Notes under the pieces: generated by a model | What the model was told of the DNA's origin: nothing | The model's input: only the letters and a program-made list of their open reading frames with translations | Databases searched by the model: none | Assembly: GCA_951812925.1 (NCBI GenBank) | Contig: OX638371.1 | Coordinates: forward strand, 85,197,697-85,261,696 | Direction: 5' to 3' | DNA: 64,000 bases | From: Calliopum simillimum | Taxonomy: Eukaryota > Arthropoda > Insecta > Diptera > Lauxaniidae | Position numbers and translations under genes: made by a program | Shown here: positions 47,746-58,281 of the stretch, in pieces | How the letters are laid out: the number at the start of each line of letters is the position of its first letter | Numbering within the stretch: position 1 is the first letter of the stretch

Positions 47746-47811
47746 GCATGTCTCAAAACCAGAGTGTGCTACCAACTAACAATTTGGCAGTTTTTCACAA
47801 CAGACGGCGCT

Positions 47812-47912
47812 AGTGAGCCTTATGATTTATTCATAATGGCGATCCTGTCCAGAGAGTTTATCCGTGACCGATAGCACAATCGCTTAAGCACCGCGTTTTC
47901 TTTCATTAGTTT
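47812..47912 (+). mobile_element. tRNA-derived SINE, truncated head
   Basis: CCTTATGATTTATTCATAAT through GCTTAAGCACCGCGTTTTC repeats the head of the neighbouring SINE in opposite orientation and stops before the B box. Confidence 0.65.
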
Positions 47913-48170
47913 GGTTTTCGTCAAACTTAATAGGTAATGAATAAATTAAAAAAACTGCATTTTGCCCGATATGTCAAAGCGAAAAGAGCGTTTGCTCAAC
48001 TGAACCAAATTTGGTCATCTTTCGTTATCTCCGCTGGATTCTTGAGTGGAATCCACATGGCAGTAAAGGATGTGGCAGACCAAGACCTGAAAAAAATCAT
48101 TGGGGAAGGAAATGCAAGAATAGGAAAAGTCGTGAAAAGAGATAAAGATCTTCACAAAAGATCGTGTTAA

Positions 48171-48408
48171 ATGGGGACGTTTCATTTTGACCTAATACCC
48201 ATCCTAGGAGTTCCCGGAGTAATACATACATAAAATATACTATTTTATCCATATTAATTACGCTGTAACGGGAATGACCGTGTGTAGACGGTCATTTTTA
48301 TTTTGCTTTTGGAGGCTTAACCATTGAAGTAATAGGAAATCCGAAGTCGAATTTGTGATTTATATGACCAATTTACCCTAATTTGATATTATAATTCGGT
48401 TTTTATTA
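48171..48408. other. non-coding stretch
   Basis: Contains a small hairpin around ATGACCGTGTGTAGACGGTCAT (two 7-base arms). Nothing else recognised. Confidence 0.3.
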
Positions 48409-49025
48409 GGGGTCTGCACAAGACGTCTTGTTTGCGTTTTAAGACATTTCGTTTCAAGATACGTTATATTTTGTACCCGTTTTTTATTTATCAAATGCTC
48501 CAGTTCAGTGTCGTGTGTAAATGTCTTGACAGAACTAGAATTTGAAAGAAAATAAACAAATACTGTGCTAATTTGTCTTGTTTGATTTGTTTCAGTTATT
48601 TTAATTGCATACTGTAGTAGTAGTGTATACTACTAAATGCTAATGGTGTGATAAGAGTAGTTTATCGCTCTCTTCTTGTGCCTCTTTTTTGTTTACGCTC
48701 TCTCTGTCTCTCGCGAAAATGCATGAAAGCTACTACAATTCTGCAAGTGTTACCATATCATGAATTTTATTCTGGTTTCTTTACTCGCACGTTTTACAGT
48801 GACCTGAAGTATTTGTTTTTATAAAATAGAGTTCACTGAAGTATTTTTTAGAACCAAGTTTATTTTTCACACTGATAAAACAAGACCATGTAAATAGTGT
48901 CAAAATGAAATCAGTGTACATGATGATTTGAATCTTGAATTTTTTGGATCAAATGCATCAGTTCGGTGTAAAATGTTGGTGTAAAAAAAAGTACACTTTA
49001 TTTCAAGATGTCTTGTGCAGACCCC
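48409..49025. mobile_element. MITE with GGGGTCTGCACAAGAC termini
   Basis: GGGGTCTGCACAAGACGTCT and its near-perfect inverse, each next to TA. 617 bp, no coding capacity. Further inner inverted words (AAGACATTT and AAATGTCTT) are present. Confidence 0.8.
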
Positions 49026-49209
49026 TAGTTTTTATACAGTAGAGAGTTAAGAAGAAAGAAAAAAAAACAACTTTCATGTTCCCGCTTGTGACATTTACTG
49101 TCAAAAATAAAAATTTTTTGGTCGGTGGAAATGGGTATGATCTGTAGATCTTAGTAGTAAGAAAGAAAAAAAAAAAAAATAAGAAAAATTATGTACATGC
49201 ATATATTAA

Positions 49210-49929
49210 GGCAGGTTTTCACCTTGTGGGGTCAAAAAAATCGAATTTTTTTTTTTGTCTTATCGTGTAGATATATGTTCCAAAAATGTGCTGTAGAAGT
49301 TTCAGATCAAAATCTGAAAAATTTCGAAAGTTATAGCCCGTTACATAGAGCACTGTCGAGCACCGGCCGAGCGCGCTTTGGCACTTTAAACGCGTTTTTC
49401 TCAGAACCATGTTTTTGGACCTTACGTGCAGGATTGAAGACGCTACAATGAACCAATCGTCACCAAAATTTTTTTTAAATGTTCCTTAGGGTTTTTTCTA
49501 ACAAATGACCCATAACCAGCCAAAAATATTGGAAATTGTTTATTTAAAAAAATAATCAGTACAGAAAAAAATGCGAAAATTCACATTTTTTTTTTCAAAA
49601 CCTCATAACTTTTGGAATTTTGATTTTTTTTTTCATGATTGAGGGTCATTTGATAGATGATACGATACTTATTAAGAATGTGTTCGGTTTTTTTGTTTCA
49701 GATCACGGGTTTTGAGCCAATCCTGCACGGGAGCAAAATGCATGCCGCCACCAATGGGCGCCCCCTCCCCCACCCCTTTTTGGATTTTTTCAAGTTCAAA
49801 AATTGTATTCTTTGAATAAATATATCGTCATATTCAGACGAAAATTTCAGCGCTGTATCTTTAACCGTTTTCTCAAAAAAAATTCTTAAAAAAAGAGCAC
49901 TTTTTGACCCCACAAGGTGAAAACCTGCC
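49210..49929. mobile_element. TTAA-flanked non-autonomous element (piggyBac-like)
   Basis: Termini GGCAGGTTTTCACCTTGTGG and their perfect inverse are both bordered by TTAA (49206-49209, 49930-49933), the piggyBac-superfamily target. 720 bp without a transposase. The interior has a GC-richer CACCGGCCGAGCGCGC patch. Confidence 0.8.
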
Positions 49930-49933
49930 TTAA

Positions 49934-50589
49934 TACATGCATTAACTTTTTACCAACAGATATGATTTATTCTTGACTTAAGCTTGTTCCGCTGACAGAA
50001 GCTTTAGAACAGACTTTCTTTTCCCTTTAGTTTGTTGCACCACATGTGTGTGACACAAACGTTTCATTTGACATTCAATTATGAAGCTATCTGGCAGCAA
50101 AAATATTATTTATACATAGTACATAATTGCTACAAATCAAACTAAACTTATTCTTCCTCTTTTGCCAATAATAAGGGGTGCTACTTCTTCTTCTTCTTCT
50201 TCGAATATGCTACTCATTACGAGTAACATAGGTCCCTAATTACGAGAGCTGCCGTAAACACTAGGTTTTTATCACAGCTCTCAGCGTACGTCTTTACAGA
50301 CTTATAAAATTATTACATAGCGATATTTTCAGTCTGACTGAAATTAAATTTTCCTTTTAACCTAAATTTAGGTTATGTACGATACACGCGCCTTTAAAAA
50401 AACGCGTGTAACGGGTCTAACTTTAAGACACGCGCGAACGATTACACACGAGAGTACGTCTGTACTCGGTCACGGACAAAACGAAAGACCGGGTGCTACT
50501 TGAGTTCAATATGTGTGAATGCGATGAATAAAAAGAACAGAACTAATAATGACAACTAAATGGAATCGAACATTTTAACGAGCATTTGT
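49934..50589. other. non-coding stretch, CpG-containing
   Basis: Contains (CTT)n at 50185-50202 and CpG-rich words (ACACGCGCC, AACGCGTGTAACGGG) near 50385-50470. It could be upstream DNA of the candidate plus-strand first exon. Confidence 0.3.
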
Positions 50590-51274
50590 CGTTTCAACCT
50601 TACTTCCGGAAATCATTTTCAGTTTTGAAATCAAAAATCCCAAAGTGTTATGATTATATTGAATGCAAAGTTATTAATTGTTTTCATTTTCTGAAACAAT
50701 CTAATGTTGATTATTAAAAAACGGTGTTTGTTTTACAGATTTTGTGCAAAAACAAAGTTAAAGTACAAAATAAATCGACAGCAACTACACATAAGAATTG
50801 TTTCATTTCCCCCAAATTCCTTAGTTAAAATGTTTACTTCCGGTTGTGAAAATTATGAACTAAAATGGTGCAAAGTGATCTCTTAAAAATGTCGGTTATT
50901 TTGCATAAGTTAATTGTGATAAATGTAAAAAGCTCAAAAACGAAATATTAAGTAGAAAAAATATAAAAAAGTGAATAAGTTTCTTCACCTGCTCTGTTGT
51001 CGTGTTTGGGAGCACTGTATGATTTGCATGTGAAAATTGTGGCCTAAAAAAGTTGTCAAAGTTAAATTTGCATAAAAATATCTAAGCAAATGTAGAGCAA
51101 ATCATATAAAGTGATAAAATTCAGTAATTGGAATAAAATTATTCCAAAATTTTTTAAAAGTGTGAGTGCGCTTGGTTCTCTGCCAACCGATGAATGTAGT
51201 CTGCTGAACCATATATGTATTTAGATACATACTCCATGGAATACTCGCGTTAGAGACACCATGGGTTCTTTCAG
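50590..51274 (+). promoter_or_regulatory. candidate 5' UTR and first exon of an unknown plus-strand gene
   Basis: Repeat-free sequence leads to ACACCATGGGTTCTTTCAG|G, followed by TAAGT: a good Kozak-type ATG at 51261 and a consensus splice donor 14 bp later. An upstream ATG at 51235 opens a five-codon uORF. The remaining exons would have to lie further right, across the minus-strand LRR gene, or outside the window. I found none. Confidence 0.3.
51261..51274 (+). CDS. possible 14-bp first coding segment (MGSF)
   Basis: ATG GGT TCT TTC AG before GTAAGT. It rests only on the start context and the donor, with no partner exon, so this is a pointer and not a gene call. Confidence 0.2.
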
Positions 51275-51578
51275 GTAAGTTGCATCCAAAAAAAAAAAAA
51301 CCTAAACTATTCAGATTTTTTAATTACAATAACCGCCCAATAGGCAAAATGTTAATCCATTATGCTAAAACTTTTATCCTTACATGAAAAAAAAAAAATG
51401 TTAGTTTAGCATACTATAGCCGTTTATCTCACTTGTTTGAGGAACTGAAAGGTAATCGAATGCCTCCTTTTTTATTTACTTCCTTCAGCCCTCTTATCTC
51501 AAGAATAAATACGGCCTGCTTAAGAATTTTTCGTGTCAGGTACATTAAAGTAGGCATGCTTTCTCGGGTTATTACTTA

Positions 51579-52481
51579 GGGTAAGGTAACCGGCTGTGGG
51601 CCGTCACCGGTTGTGGGCCGTCACCGGTTGTGGGCCCCCCTTGTATTTTTTGAAGTTTATAAAATATGACAGATCTGAATATGAGGTTATGTGTACATTG
51701 ACAATAGACAGTATTAGTGTAAACACTGAAGTGAAAGGACGCATCTGACCCGCAGCTACAACAAAACAAAAAAAATTTACGAAGAAATTTTCAACAAAGT
51801 AATTTCTAAGATTTTGCGAGTGTGATAAAGCGAAGTGAAATATTGCAAAGAGGTGAGTGTTATGCATTTTTATGCAGTATTTGCGTTAAATTTTCCGATT
51901 TTATATCGAGTTTGCTAAAAATTTTTCGCCACGAGAATTTTGCAGTCACTTAAGGGATGGCTGCCGTTACCGGTTGTGGGCCACCATGTTTTTTGCATGA
52001 AAATTATTGCAAATCAATGTTCCTCGCACCAATTTACGGCCAATTCGATCAAATGCAACGGTGGCTGCGATCTGCTAGTGGATGCGCTGCTATAAAAAAG
52101 AGCTAGTATACACGCAAAAATTGCGAATCCGATGATTTGAAAAAGCCACATTTTCTTGATGTTTTTTCACCACTAGAGGCTTCATTGATAAATAAATTTT
52201 AATAATACATATTTCTTTATTGGTTTTTTTCATAATTTTGCATTTGAAGTGGATTTTTCAGGGTGGCCCACAACCGGTTATAAATTTTTTTTTGTCAAAA
52301 ATCAAGCTCTACAAAATTTGTTAAAAAAATTTTTTTCTTGAAAAATTATAGAAAAATTGTTTCTTTTTGGTTACCTTCTGCCTCTAGCTTTCCATTGGCA
52401 CCCACAAGGCCGAAAAAGGTATACTTAAATGCAAGTTACGGGCAAAAAACGAAACCCGGCCCACAACCGGTTACCTTCCCC
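51579..52481. mobile_element. TIR element with reiterated ACCGGTTGTGGGCC words
   Basis: Termini GGGTAAGGTAACCGG and CCGGTTACCTTCCCC next to TA. The CCGGTTGTGGGCC word occurs three times at the left end, once near 51970, and inverted near 52268 and 52460. No coding sequence. Confidence 0.75.
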
Positions 52482-52636
52482 TATATAAAAAAAAAATGAA
52501 AGTACGTTCTAGTATCACATTTTACTCCTGTTGTTGCAACCATTGGGACATTTTACTAAAGAAACTGTTGCTTATTTAAGTAGTGTACGCATTTCTAACC
52601 TTTAATTTTTTTCTGTTTTCGGGTTAAAGATTTTTG

Positions 52637-52828
52637 TAGCAGCTCTAATGCACATTACAGACGTAATAATGTGAAACTTTTTATTGCATGATTTTAGACC
52701 TTTTTAAATACATATTTCATAGACATTGACTAAAAGAATATTTTTCGGACCCTGAATTTTAAATAATGCCTAGAATCATGCAATGAAAAGTTTCACATTA
52801 TTGTGTCTGTAATGTGCATTAGAGCTAC
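52637..52828. mobile_element. small foldback (192 bp)
   Basis: Arms of about 60 bp: GCTCTAATGCACATTACAGA with AATAATGTGAAACTTTTTATTGC-type inner text (shortened here), and the inverse at the right. The spacer is about 70 bp. Confidence 0.75.
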
Positions 52829-53200
52829 CGTCTGGTCGGGGGAACATAAATAACTTAATCAAAATTTTAATGGAGATATTGTTACACTCATAATAACTCT
52901 AAAATTGATATTTAAAAAAAAAAAAAATTAAATAATAAATAAAAGCCAACCTCTACAGTTTAGTTTAAATATTTAATTACAGTCTACTACAGTTTATTAC
53001 AGTCAAATATTAGCAAAACAAATTCTTGAAATATTTGTTTAACAAAGCCTTCTTTATTCAAGGCAGCTTATTAAATCCACATGGAAACCTTAATTTTGAT
53101 CCAAGCAAAGAGTAGGTTTTGAAATTATGCGCGATTTAAACTAAATTAATCCTTACTTATCAATATAAAAGTAAACTAAATAATAACTTAAATTTGTTGT

Positions 53201-53206
53201 TTTATT
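53201..53206 (-). promoter_or_regulatory. poly(A) signal of the LRR gene
   Basis: AATAAA on the minus strand, about 90 bases after the stop codon, which is a typical distance. Confidence 0.5.
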
Positions 53207-53294
53207 CTTATTAATGTTCTCATTGGAAATCCCCCATTAACTTGGCAACAGTTTGGAAATGGCAACACCTCTCTACGGTGTCTTTAATCAAGCT

Positions 53295-54268
53295 TCAATT
53301 TTTTGGGTTTTCGGGCGGTTCCGCTGGTATGAGCAGACTCTGTTGTGCATTATCTAAATCAGAAAGCACAACAGAGGGAAACTCTTCGTGTACTGAATTA
53401 TTAGTTTCTTCTTCGAGCACATTCGGCGGATGATTGCCGGGCATAAATTGATCCAAATTCGGTATATACTCAACCGTCGGATATTCGGTTTGATGAACAT
53501 CGCTTTCTAACAGTGATGACGGCGCAACAATAACTGCATTCGATGCAGCGTTAACTTCAGTTAAATGTGAAGATGTTGACTCCTGATTTACTTTTGATGG
53601 TGGCAACTCGGCTGCCGCAATGTCAAGCACCACTGGTGGATCTTCTGGCAAAACATCCGCCGATGTTAATGGATCCACCAACAATGTGGTTGTTGTATAA
53701 GTTATTGTTGTTGTTGCTGGCTCTTCAATTATCAGTGTGATGTTAGTTGTGTTCGGTGCACTTGTTGTAGTCGTTGTTGTTGGCGTTTCTACTTCTGGTT
53801 GTAAAAGTGATATATCCTCTATCATTGTAATGTTGGGCACTTGTTGCGTTGTAGTTGGCACAACTGTTGTCGATGTGGTTGGTGCTGGGGTCGTTGTTGT
53901 TGTCGTAGTAGTTGTAGTACTAGTAGTAGTCGTTGTAGTACTTGTTGAAGTAGTCAGTGGAATTATCAGCGGTTTTATCATTGGTTGTCCTCCTAACGAT
54001 TCGAGCAATGGTGGTAAGATCTCTTCCGGTTTTTTAAATTTATTTGTCGAAGGTACAATTAACTGAATTATTGGCTTTCCATTTGGTGGTAAGGCCTGAT
54101 GACTTAATTGTTTGATGATCAAAGGAATATCTTGTGGGTAAATGAATGGCAAATCACAAATTTCCTGCTCTTTATTGAATGGAGGACATTTTCCACGTAT
54201 ACGCGCTTTCTGTGATATCATCATGGGGCATAGATCGCTCATAGCATGATCACAAATTATAGGATTAT
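53295..54268 (-). CDS. LRR gene last exon (LRRCT end and Thr-rich tail)
   Basis: Acceptor TTTCAG|ATAATCC completes a split Asn codon, giving ENNPIICDHAMSDLCPMM, a typical LRRCT. A run of Thr with few interruptions (near 53885-53960) and Thr/Pro/Ser-rich text suggest O-glycosylation. Stop TGA at 53295-53297. The Thr tract explains long antisense open frames here. Confidence 0.85.
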
Positions 54269-57200
54269 CTGAAAGGTGTATTGATTAGTAGAAAATGTTT
54301 TAAAATTTGCAATAAAATCGTAGTACATACTTTCCAAAAATATTTCAAGCTTCCCTGGAACATTATGATTCATGCAACGTGTCTCTGATACCAATTCTTG
54401 CGATATTGATGAAATTTGATTGTTTGTCAAATTGGCTTGGCAAAGTATAGGCAATCCATGGAAATCCTTTTCAAGAATTGTTAAATTATTGAAAGCAACC
54501 TTTAGAATCTTCAAGTTTGGCAGAAAAGTCTATAATAAAGACAAAAATAATATAAGTACAATAGTAATTTTTATCAAAAAGAATAATAGCAACAATTATA
54601 AAACTTAAAATACATAAAATATCTCCACTCCAATTTTACTAATAGTTTTAAACTAGCCCATCATCATTACTACTCTACTTAATACTAATAGCAAAATGGT
54701 AGGTTTTAATGAAACTAATTGACATTTTTGGACAATATTTCCCAAGAAATTACTTAATATTTTCGAAATTTCAAAGCAAAACGATAAGAAATTTTATTTC
54801 GGTTTTTAATTTATTTATTTTTTTTTTTTTGATTTAATTAATCTGGCTCCCCACAATAAAAACTTGAATTGCTTAGGCTAATTATTTGTTTTCTGCCCAA
54901 AATTTCCCCATGATAAATTTGTTTCCAAACATATGTTTTTACCAAGACTGTAAAAAATTACCCCCCCCCCCCAGTAAAAACCTCCAAGTCTCCAATCATA
55001 ACATTTATTTTTCTGCTGAACTGAGTTGAAAACTCCCCGTTTCCGTTTTCATTTTGCGACCCACGACATCTCATTCCAAGGTACTTGAGGTTATTTCTGT
55101 TGCTTTCTCCTTTAGAAACCCACGGTGGTTTTTAAAAAATTTCAACTTTTTGAAATACCACCCGCGATTTTTTTCGGAGATAGTGTTGGGGGACCCTTCT
55201 AGTATCAGAATCCGCGAAATCGAACGTCCAGCCGTTTTTTTTTTTTTTCGACATTTTAGTTTTTTTATCGATTTTTGAGAATGTCTCGGATTTATATACA
55301 TATTATGTACACATATATATGTATGTACGTACATATATATACTTGTATATGTATATATGTGCAATATATATATATGTATATATATATACATACATACATA
55401 CATACATATAAAAGGTATCGTTTCCGCACCATTTATTTTAAAAAAAAATCGGTTTTTTCGCATATAAAAAAACACAAACAAAAACCGGATACAGCAATAG
55501 TCACTTCAGATGTAATTTTTGATGCTTAATCCGAATCCGGTCTTAGAATTGCTCTATTACTTCTGGACTTTGAGATATCCTTACATAAATGTTTAAAGGA
55601 AACCACTTTTTTTCCTATTTTTGAAGTTATATAACAAGATAAGGTAATATTATGCCGTAAAATCTGGTATGAAAGTTAATAGCCCTAGCTTTTTCCTTGA
55701 AAACTCAATCAAACCGATAACGATATCTTTTTTTTTGTCGGAGATATCTTTACCTAAAAAGTTAAAAAAGTGCAAAAACACGATTTTTGGCTATATTGGA
55801 TGTTATATGCAGGACACACAACATTTTTTTGTGAGTTTCTATTACCAGAAGCATTTGGTGCTTTCTTTTGGCTTTAAATTGAGCTATCAAATGTTTATCT
55901 GCTATATTTCTCTGCAAAGTTATGTTAACTTTAAAATCATACCATGAAACTTAAAGCGAAAAATCTCGGTTTTCGGCTATATTTGAGGTTGTATACAGTA
56001 CGGACGAAATTCGTCTGCTCTTTTTTACCAATCGACACATTTAAAACCATTCTTTATCTTCAAAATGAGCTAACAAGTGGTCTCTTGTAATTGTTTTCTA
56101 AAAAGTTATGACTATTTTAAGACGACATGTTGCAGCAATACGTATATAAGAAATACTCGTACACTATATTTTAGTGGCACCCCTGTGAGTTTGCACTTCA
56201 TAATGTAATTTTTAAATGGTCATAACTTTGTAGAGGAATATTGCAGATGAACATTTAATAGCTCAATTGAAAGCCAAAATAAAGTACTAAATGTTTCTGG
56301 TAATAGAAATTCACAGAAGAATTTTGTGTGTCCTGCATATAACATCCAATATAGCCAAAAATCGTGTTTTTGCACTTTTTTAACTTTTTAGGTAAAGATA
56401 TCTCCGACAAAAAAAAAAAGATATCGTTATCGGTTCGATTGAGTTTTCAAGGAAAAAGCTAGGGCTATTAACTGTTATACCAGATTTTACGGCATAGTAT
56501 TACCTTATCTTGTTATATAACTTCAAAAATAGGAAAACAAGTGGTGTCCTTTAAACATATATGTAAGGATATCTCAAAGTCCAGAAGTAATAAAGCAATT
56601 CTAAGACCGGATTCGGATTAAGTATCAAAAATTACATCTGGAGTGACTATTGCTGTATCCGGTTTTTGTTTGTGTTTTTTTATATATGAAAAAACCGATT
56701 TTTTTTAAAAATAAATGGTGCGGAAACGATACCTTTTATATGTATGTATGTATGTATGTATATATATATACATATATATATATTACACATATATACATAT
56801 ACAAGTATATATATGTACGTACATACATATATATGTGTACATAATATGTATATAAATCCGAGACATTCTCAAAAATCGATAAAAAAACTAAAATGTCGAA
56901 AAAAAAAAAAAACGGCTGGTCGTTCGATTTCGCGGTTCCCGGATTCTGATACTAGAAGGGTCCCCCAACACTATCCCCGAAAAAAATCGCGGGTGGTATT
57001 TCAAAAAGTTGAAATTTTTTAAGAACCACCGTGAACCTCTATTGGTTGCCCGACTTTATTCCAATTCTATTGATCCCTCTCAGAAACGATGACTAAGGAA
57101 TATCCCATTCCACTTTTTCCTACTTTTATATGTAAAAAAAATACGTATAATGTCCGAAAAGGTCTTGAACCCACTGCGGATGTTATTTATGTACGACTTC

Positions 57201-58281
57201 GAACTTTTAGAGAGAATTTTAGAAATTATATTTAATTTTATGTACATATGTATGTTATATACTTACTGTGGCCATTTCCTTTAAAGTCATCAAATGATTA
57301 TGTGAAAGTTCCAAAAGCTCTAATTTTTCCAAACCAATAAAATCCTCTGGCAGAATACGTTCGATTTGATTATGAGATAAACTGAGGATACGCAAGCGAT
57401 TGAGGCCCATCAAAGCACCATCGAGTGACTTCAAACGATTATGATCCAAATTGAATTCAATTAAAAATGAGTGTTGGTCGATGTTATTTTCTTGACGACC
57501 AGTCAACTTCTGTATAAAGTTGTAAGACATATCGAGCTGTTTCAAATGCTTCAGACCACGAATTTCGTTCATAGAAAATTCATCGATATCATTAAATGAG
57601 AAGTTTGCAACGAAAAGTCGACGCATCGGTAGTAGTGACCCATTGAGTGATTTTATATGATTATATGATAAATTTAATTCTTCCAACAATTCAGACTCCT
57701 GAAATTCATCTTTTGCCAAATACTCAATTTCATTATTAAATGCAAGTAACAGATTTAAATTTTTTGCATTTTTTAAAACACCATCAAATGATCGCAACAT
57801 GTTGTTCTGTATATGTAGCGTTTCTAATTTATCCAAATATTTCATAGTTTGTGGCAATTGCTTGAGGCGATTGTTCTGTGCTAAGATCAACTTCAAGCGG
57901 TAAGATTCGGGTAACTCATTTTCCAAAGTCTCAATGCTATTCATGTTGATGAAAAGTGACTCCAACTTATGCAGTTCACGTAAAGATCCATTAAGACTCT
58001 CAATTTGATTTCGTCCCAAATGCAATGTTAACATTCCCGGTGGAAAAGAGCCTTTATCAAGACGTACTATATTGTTGCTCGGTAAAAACAGATTCGTTAC
58101 CATCTGAATGCCCTTGAGATCGTCCTGCAGCACTGATCGTATTCGTCCACGCCCCATGTCCAATGTCTTAATTAATGGCAAATGATTAAGCACGTGTTTC
58201 GGTATTTCCTCCAATTCATTGTCACCAACACTCAGAAATTCGACATTCGATAACCCTCGAAACGGTAGTTCAGGTACAGAT
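53295..58281 (-). CDS. secreted leucine-rich-repeat protein with mucin-like tail (5' end missing)
   Basis: Three exons with matching phases (57267-58281, 54331-54529, 53295-54268) encode about 728 residues of an extracellular protein. About 16 LRRs of 23-24 residues (LxxLxLxxNxI pattern) are followed by an LRRCT cap with four Cys (TRC, IICDHA, DLCP, GKCPPF). Then comes a long tail with a Thr run and many N-glycosylation sequons, ending PENPKN with no membrane segment or GPI signal. The first exon here starts mid-codon, so the signal peptide and N-terminal LRRs are upstream and not found. A fly gene of this kind is convoluted (ALS-like, needed for tracheal tube matrix). That is my best guess from architecture and from memory that fly lqf and convoluted have nearby CG numbers; I cannot confirm it. 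Confidence 0.8.
54331..54529 (-). CDS. LRR gene exon with the last two repeats
   Basis: Acceptor ATTATAG|ACTTTTCTG, donor TTGGAAA|GTATGT. Encodes TFLPNLKILKVAFNNLTILE, a final degenerate LRR, and the first Cys of the cap (SETRCMNHNVPGKLEIFLE). Confidence 0.85.
54533..55120 (-). other. LRR gene intron, unique part
   Basis: AT-rich, with a run of 13 C at about 54961-54973. No feature besides. Confidence 0.5.
55121..57033. mobile_element. 1.9 kb foldback element inside the LRR gene intron
   Basis: Arms of about 950 bp run from CACGGTGGTTTTTAAAAAAT to its inverse and meet near 56077. Both arms include GACCCTTCTAGTATCAGAAT, a (TATG/TACA)n microsatellite, ATCCGAATCCGGTCTTAGAA and CTAGCTTTTTCCTTGAAAAC. 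AACC occurs next to both ends and may be the target duplication. No coding capacity. Confidence 0.85.
57267..58281 (-). CDS. LRR gene exon with about 14 repeats
   Basis: Acceptor AAAATAG|ATCTGTACC, donor GCCACA|GTAAGT. The frame is open further upstream to an apparent Met at 58397, but that stretch (MQNILTVYMQYLKIYANIYL) is AT-rich intron text. The repeats run from NVEFLSVGDNELEEIP to LELLELSHNHLMTLKEMA. Confidence 0.85.

Noticed and set aside
47937..48170. Possible LINE reverse-transcriptase tail (KRAFAQLNQIWSS)
   Set aside because: Resembles text near the end of some LINE proteins, but the rest of the frame gives no support.
53737..54066. 109-codon Val-rich plus-strand frame
   Set aside because: Antisense of the Thr-codon run in the LRR gene.
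55071..57022. Tyr/Ile-rich frames on both strands
   Set aside because: They translate the TATG/TACA microsatellite in the foldback arms.
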